A stretch of DNA of 64,000 bases from positions 1,674,001-1,738,000 of the forward strand of contig JACTVC010000006.1 in the NCBI GenBank assembly GCA_018417955.1, written 5' to 3'. This document shows positions 33,636 to 44,302 of this stretch, piece after piece. Numbering within the stretch: the first letter of the stretch is position 1; every line of letters begins with the position of its first letter. The position numbers and the translations under genes are program-made. The stretch comes from Laccaria trichodermophora. Its lineage: Eukaryota; Basidiomycota; Agaricomycetes; Agaricales; Hydnangiaceae. The notes below the pieces were generated by a model. That model saw only the letters and a list, made by a program, of their open reading frames with translations. It had not been told where the DNA came from and ran no database searches.

Positions 33636-36430
33636 ACGTTGTCAGAACCAGCAAAACTTGAGAAATCAACATGATGGTACCTAAGCATCAGGGATCTGGC
33701 AGATAAGTCCCAAAACAATTCCTTCACCTCCAAAGCAGTGCAGAGTTTTGATTTACTGGCCACACACTCCAGAAGATTGATGAATTCAGCCAACGTAATT
33801 GTTGGGAGATGGAGTGCTGCTGGTGTCACTGTCTGGGGTATCACAGACAACGAAACCATGTGAGGAGAGCATCAGGCGAGGGGGTAGGAGGACCGACAAT
33901 TGGGACATGGTGACCCCATGGTTGCAAAGTACAGATTTAAGTGGGGCATTGTGAGTCTGTAGAAGGAGTAAATGGGATGTTTAGGGGTGGGAGTGGATGG
34001 GTCACTGCCACTGTTCTTTTTAAAGATGGGAGGGGGATGGTGCTGTTTGTGTTTGTAGAAGATGATCTGGAGAGGTAGGCTCACCTCATGGTGGGTTTAG
34101 GAACATGTCATTGATCTTGTGAGTGTTTTGGGAGTAGTTTTGTTGACTAGGATGTGCTTCAGGCCCAGCTTTGCACTGAGTTGAAGATGGTGCGGAGCCT
34201 GGATGTGACAGAAACATGAAGGTAAGCATTGGCAAACAAGATGTAATCTGAGAGAATGAACTTGATCTGGTAAGCAAAAGCATAAATTTAAGTGTTGTGC
34301 CTTGCGAGAGGCAGATGGTGGAGGTGTCAAGTGCTGTCACTGCATGCGCAGGTTGATATGCAATTGACCGCAAGATTTAGAGACCACATACCTCATTGGC
34401 AAGTCTTCGTGATCACGATCACATCCCCTGGTAAGTCTCAGAAACTGGGTGGGAACACCGTTGAGTGATAGGGTTCGATGAGACAGGAGCAGAGAATCAT
34501 GGGGCAAAATGTTGGATTCTTGAGGGCAGGAAGGAAAGCCTGTTGCTCACAGTTCCAATTGTTTCTGACAAGGGTGCAGTGATGTGGTTATTGACAGGAC
34601 CAACCAAACACGTACAAATTTTGAACTGAAAAGTGGATGTCTATGTGTTTGTTACGAGTCTTGTCAACCCATTTTTACATGTTTATTCAAATGATGCTGG
34701 ATTGGTACTATCAAACAATGACCTTTGACAAGTTTGTCATTGAGAGTACATGAGAGGTTAAACCCAGGTGCCCATCGCAATAACAGGAGCCTTTGGGGGC
34801 AAGTCATCTTCCTGTAGCAGAAATTACAAGAGACCAGAAATTTTTGTGTCCTTTTGTAATCTAAAGAAAAAATGTAAGGCAGTGAAAATCACAAAGAGGT
34901 TGACAAATGACCATGAATAGCAAATTGATGCTTCATGCCGTCTGAGGGCATTTTTTGTCAACTGAGTTTCGATCAAGATTGTTCTTTTAGAAGTTCCATC
35001 AATCCATGAAAGAAAAAGTGTTTGAGAGTTTCTACCTGGTATTTGCCATCTCCCATGATGGCACATGCATACTGTGCATCCAGATTCTTTTGGTCCGCCA
35101 TACCTGCGCCCATGCGTTCTTGCCTCAACATCTCTCCCAATGTCACTGTGTCATCATCAGCATTGATGCAAATGACTTGTCTGGTTTTGGGATTGTGTGT
35201 CTCAAACTAAGAGAGCAGGAGTAAAGGCGAGCAAGAACAGGCAATGAAACCCACATACCTTTCCTCTTTCTTCTTCCTGTTTCCAGGTCAAGCCTCTTTG
35301 TCCCCCCTCCCATGACTGACATCATACATCCTTCCCCACGCATCCAGAGTAGGCAATACCTCTACCTTCCTCCAAACATCCCTGCCCAAGTCGAGCTCAC
35401 CATTCACCCTACATGCCTCAGCTTCATACTCCTTCTCGAGCTTCTCAACATCTGGCATGCTGGTTAGCTTTGCTCACAAGACTTTGGCTGGTAATTTATT
35501 CACTAAGGAGGGCAAAAGAGCCTGACAGGAACCAGACACCATTGATGGTGGAGTCATCATGGAAGGGACAGGTGTGTGGGATTCATCGTCCAGGTTGTTG
35601 TCAACAATCTTAAGCTTATGCCCTGAATCTTTCTTCCTGTGCTTGGTCTTCCCAGGACTGCCTTCATCATTGTCGTCATCCTTGCAACATTTTTTATGTT
35701 TTCTCTCTGAATCCTTTTCTCTGGAATGGTGAGAAGAATTAATCATTTCACCTTGCCCATATCAATGCAATGCGTGGTAATTTGAGGGTGAGAGACAGGG
35801 AGGAGTTGAGTAGAAGACTGAGGCACATGCGAATTTCTTTGGATGGGTGTTGAAAGTTGGTTGAAAGGATTGTTCAGAGTCAGAGTCTGTGTCTCCAGGT
35901 CAATGTCATGTTATAATATGGTTTTACAAATCTGGACCACCATGTAGCTAGGATGTTTGCCAGCTCATAAGGTTCATGAGCAAATTGATAGCAAACATTG
36001 TAGCATACTTATAAAGTGTGTGTATAGGGGTTTGAGGGAGGGGGGAATGAGTGCTTTCACACTAAGTGTTCAATTATGTCTGTGGAAATTGGATGAGTGC
36101 TTTGGAGAGACATTTTTTCCCAAGATGTACCTTCTTCCTTGGAAGGTAGGAGGGGGGTATGTTGAAGAAGCAGGAGATGTGCCTGACAGTGGTCAGATCA
36201 TCTCTCATGGGGCCTCCAAAACAAAACTGACACAAAGGTCAAATTGTGCCTATCAAAGAAGGTCAATTGCGCCATGAACAATAATGATGAACTTGGGGCT
36301 CACCAGTATGGCAAGTCAGGTCAGTGGTACCATCAACTCCCCTATCAACCTCTCGCTGCATTCCACAACACTGACAAGCCTCCCATCTCCTTCCTCCTCC
36401 TTTCCTTTACCTAAATACACATGATCATTG
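33636..36430. other. Unrecognised, partly duplicated region
   Basis: Short open frames on both strands. The segment from about 34009 to 34660 is a diverged copy of 36430-36679 plus 38496-38790 (see repeat entry). A lysine-rich minus-strand frame at 35474-35746 (KHKKCCKDDDNDE) may be real coding sequence but is not recognised. Confidence 0.35.
34009..34660 (-). repeat. Gene-remnant duplicate, uninterrupted copy
   Basis: It shares the same order of motifs with the second copy at 36430-38790: GTGTTTTGGGAGTAGTTTT, GATGTGCTTCAG, a GATGTAATCTGAGAG site, GTGTTGTGCCTT, and CAAGTCTTCnnTGAT. On the minus strand both copies can be read as a peptide containing QIKFILSDYILFAN, next to an apparent intron donor GTATGTGG. 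The protein is not recognised. This copy is the empty-site counterpart of the F1 insertion. Confidence 0.65.
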
Positions 36431-38790
36431 TTCTTTTCAAGCAGGGGGAGGGATGGTGGCACCTATGTCCACAGAAGATGTCCCAGAGAGGTACATAGGC
36501 CTGCCCCGTGCTGAGCTTAAAAACATGATGTTGACCTTGCAAGTGTTTTGAGAGTAGTTTTCTTGAGTAAGATGTGCTTCAGCCCCAGCTTCAGGCTGAG
36601 TTGACAATGGAGTGGAGCCTGGATGTGACATGGCAGAGACACGAAGGTTTGTGTTGGCAAACAAGATGTAACCTGACAGGAGGTCTTTACCCTCCCCCAC
36701 GTAATCCATATGGACTCCACTGGACTCCACTGGACTCCAGTGGATTCCAGTGGCCCTCTTACCAGGCCAGATTGGCTGGCAGAATGCCCAGTCCACTGGA
36801 GTCCAGTCCAGTCCAGTCCAGTCCAGTCCACTGGACTCCCACTGGACTGCCAGCCACTTTCCTGAGTCCAGTCCCAGTCCAGTGGACTATGAGTCCAGTC
36901 AGAGTCCAGTGGAGTCCAGTGGATTCCAGTATATTATTATTATATATGAATACTACTAAAAAAGCAAAAATGGACTATACAATACAATTTTATTGATCAA
37001 TGAATGGAAAGATTATAATTTACATATAGTGTGGGTCAGTGATAGCTGCAATAAGGATTCATGATTTTGTTCGGTCTGCGGGGTGAGGTCACGTGACTTA
37101 CTTGAGGGCGTGCCATATCGTCACGTCTTCTATTTGCAGCATGGTCACACTTCCATGACCATCCCATTCCCTTCCACCACCACCACCACCACCACCCTTC
37201 ACCACTCCCCTCCAATGCCGCCAACACCGCCCACGCCAACGCCAACGCCGCCCACGCCCACGCCAACGACGCTCATGGGAAGGACAGGCGAAGAACGAGG
37301 GACGGCGCCCATGACGTGGCAACGTCATGGGCCAACGGTATGTATGCCCCACCACCCCAATGCCCTTTCTCACCACGACAGGCGCCAGCGGCACACGACA
37401 ACGACGACGAGACACGAGGACGACGACAACACGCAAGGACGACGACAACACGCGAGGACGACAACGACGACTACACGCGGGGACGACGACACACGACGAC
37501 GACGACAACGACTACACGCGGGGACGACGACACACGACGACGACGGCACACGACAACACGCGACGACGACACGCGACGACACGCGACGACGGCATGCGAC
37601 GACACGTGACGACGACGGCACACGTCGACGACTACACGCGGGGACGACAACGACGGCACGCGACAACGACGACGACACGCGACAATGACGACGACACGCG
37701 ACAACGACGACACGCGACAACGACAACGACACACGACAACGACAACGACGGCGAGCGAGCGCCCACGAAAACCCCACCCCCACCACACCCGAAAAACGAC
37801 ACGCCCACGAAAAACGACGAGCGCCCACCACCGCCGATGCCAGCGCGGAACGGCGACGAGGGCCCAGCAGCACCACCCTTCCCCTCCACTCTCTCTCCCT
37901 ACTGTCTTCACCACTCCCACTCCCCTCCTCTCTCCCCCCTTCACTCCCTCTCCCCCCTTCACTCCCTCTCCCCCTTTCCCCCCTCCCCCTTTCCTTGCTC
38001 CTCTCTCCCCCCCTCCCTTTCCTTCCCCCTTCCTTGCTCCCTCCCCCCTCTATTCATTTCTCTCTTCCCCCTCCCTTTCCCTTTCCCCTCCCTCCCCCCT
38101 CTGTAACATAGAATCTATGTAAATTTAATTAATTTAATTAATAAATATACTTCAATTTTATTTTTTGTTTTGAAGTCTAAGTTTAGGAATTCTGGATTAA
38201 CTTAGGTCTGTGGCAGTCCAGTCCAGTCCAGTTTTGTGTTGGGAGAGTCCAGTGGAGTCCAGTCCAGTCCAGTTTTGTGATTTGCAGTCCAGTCCAGTCC
38301 AGTCCAGTCCAGTTTTGTGCTTGCAGTCCAGTGGAGTCCAGTGGAGTCCAGTGGAGTCCAGTCTTGTGCTGGGAGTCCAGTGGAGTCCAGATTTGTGGAT
38401 ATTGCCAGTATGTAGTGAAGTCCAGTGGAATCCAGTGGAATCCAGTGGAGTCCAGTGGAGTCCATGTGGATTATGTGGGGGATGGTAAAGTACTGACCTG
38501 ACAGAATGAACTCAATTTGGTCAGCAAAGCTGTAAATATGGGTGTTGTGCCTTTTAAGGGCAGGGCAGATGGCAGAGGTGTCAAGTGCTATCACTGTGTA
38601 CATGGGTTGATAGGCAGTTTATGGAAGATTCAGAGGCCACGTACCTCGTTGGCAAGTCTTCACTGATTCTTTGCAAACACCATCACATTCCCTGGTAGGG
38701 CTCAGAAGCAGTGAGCCAAACAAGTGTCAATTTTGAACTGGAAAGTGGACATCCACTTTTCAGTTTAAAATTGTCGCTTATTTGGTTCAG
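36430..38790 (-). repeat. Gene-remnant duplicate, copy split by F1
   Basis: The second copy of the 34009-34660 sequence. It is continuous with that copy if 36680-38495 and one 9-bp duplicate are ignored: GATGTAACCTGACAG on the left resumes as AATGAACTCAATTTGGTCAG on the right. Confidence 0.65.
36680..38495. mobile_element. F1: F-family element, 1816 bp
   Basis: Ends GAGGTCTTTACCCTCCCCC and, reverse complemented, CAGTACTTTACCATCCCCC. An exact 9-bp duplication ACCTGACAG lies at 36671-36679 and 38496-38504, and the paralogous empty site near 34240 confirms it. Both arms are filled with GTCCAGTGGA/GTCCAGTCCA repeats (36710-36930 and 38215-38465). Between them are a CACGTGAC-containing core (37080-37330), a long ACGACGACA-rich stretch (37380-37760), a pyrimidine tract (37870-38105) and an A/T module (38105-38200). 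The many open frames of 100-260 codons over the ACGACG stretch are repeat artefacts. No transposase. Confidence 0.88.
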
Positions 38791-39087
38791 ATCACTGTGT
38801 GAGGGTGGTGTTGTTTCATGAATGGTGTAGCTCGTATATTGGGTCATAGAGATAGCATTTTATGAGTGTTTTATGCATAGTCATTGACAATGAGAATGAG
38901 GACAATTTTGAAGAATGCATGTGAGGTGTGCAGGGCTGGCAGGGCCACTGCACATACTGCTCACAACATTGTTCTTTCATGCAAGCATTATCTATTTGCT
39001 CTTCACCTGAACACTAGTGGCTACCACTTTATTTCTATAACCTAGACCCAAGCCTAGAGGGTCATTTCTATAACTTAGACTTAAGCC

Positions 39088-40728
39088 AGTACTTTATTGT
39101 GCCCTACCTATTCCTGTTGGACTCCGGTCATTCCTGTGGATTCCGGTGGAATGGGACAGGACTCCGGCGGAATCCGCAGGAATGGGACTGGAATCCAGTG
39201 GAGTCCAGCGGATTCCGCTGGAATAACATCACAATCCACCATAAATAGATACAACACCACCATAAATAGATACAACAAATACAATTTTTCTCTTTTCTAC
39301 ATACATTTACACTAGTATACACTTCTGCACACTTCTCTTTACTGTGGTACACTAATTTACACTTCTGCACACACTAAGATTGTGGATCAGCACTGAGCTA
39401 GAGGTCAGGTGACTTAATCTGCATTGATTCAACTCCTCAATACTCAGAATTTCTTATAAAATTCACACCTAGTCAAGTCATACATTTCAATAGATCAAAT
39501 TTTAATGTATTTTATTAATGACATGAGTCTATTTTACTACATACAGTACATATCAAAGAGGACAAGGAAGAGGGGATGGATAAGTGGGTAGGGACAAGGA
39601 AATGGGGAGGGACAGGGAAGGGGGTATAAGGAAATGAGGAGGGACAGGAAAGGGGGCAGGGAAAAGGAAGGGGGCAGGGACAATGAAATGGGGGAAGGGG
39701 GTAGGGACAAGGAAAGGGGGAGGGACAGACAGGAAGGGGGGGAGGGAAAGGAGGTACATGGAAATGGGGAGGGACAGGGAAGGGGGGCAGGAAAAGGAAG
39801 GGAGGGACAGGGAAGGGGGAGGGACAATGCACTCGTCGTCGTCATGTCATGTCGTGGTGGCTGTTAGCAAGATAGGATAGGATGAAGGAGACTCAGGGGA
39901 CTCACCTTTGTGTAAACAACGAACAACGACATCGTTGTTGTCATTCGTCGTTTGGTTGCCACGTCACTGACAGCGGCGTGGCACCTTGGTTTCCCATCGT
40001 CGGGGGCACGTCGTCATGCGTTGGTGTGGTCGTCGTGCGTTGACGTGGGCGTCCGTTGGCGTGGTCGTCGTCCGTTGACATGGTGGTGGTCCGTTGACAT
40101 GGGCGTCCGTTGGCATGGTCATCGTCTGTTGACGTGGTGGTGCATGTCGTCGTTGGCGTTGGCCTCTGTTGACGTGGCTGTCTGTTGATGTCGTGGGGCA
40201 TGTCGTGGTCTGTGGGCATGGTCATGGTGGTCGTGTGTTGACGTGGTCATCCCTCGTGGTCTGTTTTCGTCACTTCGACCTCGCTGGGGCTTGTTTGCTT
40301 GCTGACGTGGCATTGCTACGTTGTTGTTGGCGGTCGACGACGTTTGTGGGCGGTGTTGGCCACAGGTGACTGTGGTGACGTGGCGTGGGTGGGTAGCGGG
40401 TGCACATGTACGAGGAGCGGGGACGTTGGTGGTGGTGGGAGGAGAGGTTGGTGGTGGTGAGAGGAGAGAGGGTTGTGTTTGGACAAGCGTGCCAAACAAA
40501 CAATTGTTTGGCAATGGGCTTGTGCCAAACAAACCGGATTCCGGTTTTGCCAATCTGGGGACCATTCCAGTCACAATTCCGGAATGCCGAAATTCCGCCA
40601 GAGTGGTAAAGCACCGGAATGAAGAAAATAGCAGGCCTCCCTGCTAAATTTCATTCCTCTGGAATCCACCGGAATCCACAGGAATGACCAGAATCCTGCA
40701 GGAATTAGGGGGGCACTGATAAGACCTC
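39088..40728. mobile_element. F2: F-family element, about 1.64 kb, reverse orientation
   Basis: The left end reads AGTACTTTATTGTGCCC and the right end, reverse complemented, GAGGTCTTATCAGTGCCC. A 9-bp duplication ACTTAAGCC lies at 39079-39087 and 40729-40737 (its last base could belong to the element). Arms carry CCGGTGGAAT/GGAATCCAC repeats. A purine tract (39545-39830), the ACGTGGCA core with GTCATTCGTCGTTTGG (39925-39990), and a GACGTGG-rich stretch follow. Confidence 0.83.
39545..39830. repeat. Polypurine tract of F2
   Basis: GGGAGGGACAAGGAA-type units, almost only A and G. Confidence 0.85.
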
Positions 40729-40759
40729 ACTTAAGCCTGGAGGCCATATCTATAATGCT

Positions 40760-41213
40760 TAGGATTTTTTGAAAGGCATTTCAAATGTAGGCCTGGGTAT
40801 TTCATAGCGATATTTTCCATAGATACCCAGCACATTTCCTGCAACATTTCAAATGTAGCCCTGGATATTTCATTGGGAAATTTTCAAATGTAGCCTTGGT
40901 ATTTCATTGCAAAATTTCAATGGATACCTGGCGCATTTCATTGTGATTTTTCAAATGTAGCTCTTGGTATTTCATTGTGATTTTTCAATGGATACCCTGG
41001 GTATTTCATTGTGATTTTTCAAATGTAGCCCTGGGTATTTCATTGTGATTTTTCAATGGATACCTAGCGCATTTCTTTGCAATTTTTCAAATGTGGCCTC
41101 AGGTATTTCATTGTGAATTTTCAATGGATACCTGGCGCATTTCATTGTGATTTTTCAAATGTAGCCCTGGGTATTTCATTGCAATTTTTCAATGGATACC
41201 TGGCACATTTCAT
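40760..41213. repeat. 67-bp tandem repeat array of G1, left part
   Basis: Units such as GGTATTTCATTGTGATTTTT followed by CAATGGATACCTGGCGCATTT and CAAATGTAGCCCT repeat with a 67-bp period. The array resumes at 42741 after F5a. The G2 arms use a related unit of the same length. Confidence 0.85.
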
Positions 41214-42740
41214 GAGGTCTTTATTGTCCTCCACTGATTCCTGCTGGAATCCGGCGGAATCCGCGGAATTCCTGGAATTCCAGAGGAATCAAATTTGGCA
41301 GAGGGCCCTGCCAAATTGATCAAACCATTCCGGCGGAATTTTGATGGAATTCAAATTCCGCCGAAATCGTTCCAGGAATCACCTGGAAGGAATGCTCCCG
41401 GAACGACATGGAACGGAATTCCTGATGCCCAAATCAAGCGTCGGCGTTTGCCGACGCTTGATTTGGGCGTCAACAACAAACAACCTTCTCTCTCTCAACC
41501 ACCACCACCATCGTCCATGACGCCCACCAACCTTGCGACATGACCACATCACCAACGGCCACCACCATGCACACCAGCCACCGATCGACCACCACGCCTC
41601 AACGCCCACATCACCAGTAAACGATGACGACACGTTGCGATGTGGCAACAAGACGATGAGAACGACAACGTCCGTCGTCGTTCTCACCACGACCCCCACC
41701 CTCTAACACAACGTCACGGCCATGACGCGGGAAACGACGCCCCAACGCCACGTCACCAGCCCCAGTAAACGAGCGCAGCAACACGTTGCCACATCGCTAT
41801 CAGTGATGTGGCAACCAGACGACAAACGACACAAGTCGTCATTCGTCGTCCTAGGTGAGCAACCCCCGTCCCAAGCTCGTCCCACCCAGCTTGCTAACAC
41901 CAGGCACACGACGAGGGACAACCACGTCAACGCACGACCACCACGACCACGCCCACGGATGACGACACGCCTCACCACGTCAACGGAGAGCCACGCCAAC
42001 AAATGACACGCCCACGACAACACCACCACCACGTCAACGGACGACGACGACGTCAACGGACGCCCACGTCAATGGATGACGACGACGTCAACAGACAACG
42101 AGCACGTTAGCAGACAACGAGCACGTCAACGGACGACGACAGCCCACCCTCTTCCCTATCCCTCCCTCTTCCTTTCCCCTCTCCCCTTCCTTTTCCCTCC
42201 CCCCTGTTCCCTCTCTCCATCCCTCCCCCCTCTCCCCTCTCTCCATCCCTCCCCTTCACTCCCTCCCCTCCCTCCCCCTCCATTGCTCCCTCCCCCCTTC
42301 ATCACTCCCTCCCCTCCATCCCCCCTCCATCTCTCCTCTCCACCACTCTCTCCCCACCACTCCCTCCCCCCCCCCTCATGTAGTAGAGTATGTAGTTCTT
42401 TAACACTCAATGTTGTAGAATAGATTTATGTAGTTCTAATGAATATAATATACTACAATTTTCTCTGTTCAAATCTAAGTGTGATAAGAAATTCTTAGGA
42501 TTAAGTTATCAACATAGAATAGAATAATAGATTGGTTGACTACATTGCATAAGTAATTCAGGAGGTCTTGATAAGTGCACATTAAGTCACATTTAAAGTG
42601 TATTTTCATCAATTCCCCTGTTCCAAAACGTATGTCTGAAATAGAAGAGTGAAATATAACCTAAATAATGAGATTTTCTGTCTATTCCAGTTGGATTCCT
42701 GCGGATTCCAGTAGGAATCAGTGGAGGAATGGAAAGTATT
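41214..42740. mobile_element. F5a: F-family element, 1527 bp
   Basis: The left end reads GAGGTCTTTATTGTCCTCCA and the right end, reverse complemented, AATACTTTCCATTCCTCCA; both continue CTGATTCC. Flanks ACATTTCAT (41205-41213) and GCATTTCAT (42741-42749) agree at 8 of 9. It contains a 22-bp hairpin, the GATGTGGCAACCAGACGAC core (41803-41850), an ACGTCAACGGA-rich stretch, a pyrimidine tract (42140-42385) and an A/T module. It is nearly the reverse complement of F5b. Confidence 0.85.
41424..41471. other. Perfect hairpin in F5a
   Basis: Two 22-bp arms (GATGCCCAAATCAAGCGTC and its complement, one wobble) around a 4-base loop. A diverged counterpart sits in F5b near 46003-46053. Confidence 0.85.
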
Positions 42741-43259
42741 GCATTTCATTGCAATTTTTCAAATGTAGCCTTTGGTATTTCATTGCAATTTTTTAAATGT
42801 AGCTCTGGGTATTTCATTGCAATTTTTCAAATGTAGCCCTTGGGATTTCATTGGGAAATTTCAATAGATACCCTGGGTATTTCATTGTGAAATTTCAAAT
42901 GTAGCCCTGGGTATTTCATTATGATTTTTCAAATGTATTCCACATGTCAGGGTCCATGCAATGGGCTTCCCTGGAGGGTGGTCACATGACCAATTGCCAA
43001 AAATGGTCAAAACCAAAAAATGTAGCCCTGTACTGTAGCTTCTAGAATCTGTTTGAATTATATCCTAAAGTGCTCCCATTGTGGAGATATGAGGTAATGG
43101 ATTTTCAAAAGCACCGCATTTTTTTTTGTTTTTTGTGTTTTTTTTCTCCATGAAAATAAAACCAAATAACATGATTTCAACACATTTAGAAAGCTAAAAG
43201 AAAGGGCTACAATTATCATACTGTGGGAAGAATGACCAAAAAAGGAAGATGCATGCCTG

Positions 43260-43745
43260 TAAGACAACAAAAGACTGACTTAGACTACAAGGTATACCAA
43301 TGGACTACAAAAGACTACAAAAGTTGGACATACTACTAATAGACTATGAAAGACTACAAAAGTCAGACTTAGACCACAAAGTTTACTGATAGACTACAAA
43401 TAACTACAAAAGTCAGACTTAGACTACAAAGTTTACTGATACACTACAAAAGACTAAAAAAGTCGGACTTATACTACAAAAATTTGTAGTGTCCGCTTTT
43501 TCATTAGAAAAGCTTGTAGTGTGTGGTTTTTCAGACTACAAAAGTTTGTAATGTCCACTTTTTTATACTACAAAAATTGGTAGTGTGCGCTTTTCAGACT
43601 ACAAAAGTTTGTAGTGTCTGCTTTTTGTCTTAGGAAAATTTGCAGTGTCCGCTTTTTTAGACTACAAAAGTTTGTAGTGTCCGCTTTTTCATTAGAAAAT
43701 TTTGTAGTGTCTGCTTTTTCGGACTACAAAAGTCTGTAGTTGACA
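43260..43745. repeat. CTACAAAAGTTTGTAG repeat array (G1 core)
   Basis: Repeated GACTACAAAAGTTTGTAGTG units alternating with TCCGCTTTTT. The ACTACAAA and TTTGTAGT halves are near-palindromic, so each unit can form a small hairpin. The same array occurs in G2 at 48770-49215. Confidence 0.85.
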
Positions 43746-44302
43746 TGTAGTTTATAGTCTTGACTCTGTATAGGTTATGGAGATGAGGTTGAAGGATTGA
43801 CATGACATTACATATTTCCAGCAGCATTAGTTTTTGACATTATGTACAAGTTGTCTTTCACATTAGGAAAGGCTATTCTATGCTTTCATATTGATAGCCA
43901 CTGTCCTATCTCAAAACATCATTATAAGTTCATGGGGATATGGTTTGAAGAATTAAATGACTTTACATATTGCTATTGCCACATCATTAGCTTTTGACAT
44001 CATACCCAAGTTGGCTTTTATATCAAGACAGGCTATTCTCTGCTTTCACTTACTGGTTTGTCTGCTTGTGCATTTATAGCTACTGGCCTGTCCCAAACAC
44101 AGTCAACTTTGATATCATCAGGTCTCTGAAGGCTATGGAATGATGGGCTGATTGGTCTTTGGAGGTGTCCTACTTGAGCATGATGTAAAGAACTGATGAT
44201 GTGGTAATAGCTATATGTCAAGTCATGTCAATCCTTCAGCCATATCCCCATGAACTTATAATGATGTTTTGAGATAGGACAGTGGCTATCAATATGAAAG
44301 CC

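Larger units (their letters stand above)
39013..44302. mobile_element. G1: G-family element with 67-bp repeats, right arm missing
   Basis: It begins ACTAGTGGCTACCAC, matching the reverse-complemented right end of G2 (ACTAGTGGTATACAATC). It continues with a CCTGGAGGCCATATCTATAATG stretch (split by F2) homologous to G2 and with an array of 67-bp units (40760-41213 and 42741-42945, split by F5a). The core 42946-44302 matches the G2 core (GGTCACATGACCAATT, then TACAAAAGTTTGTAGTGTCC arrays). The expected right inverted arm is absent; F5b occupies its place. No transposase is recognised. Confidence 0.7.

Noticed and set aside
37083..38106. Several frames of 100-260 codons over ACGACG and pyrimidine tracts of F1
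   Set aside because: Low-complexity translation in several phases and on both strands at once; same effect in F3, F4, F2 and F5a.
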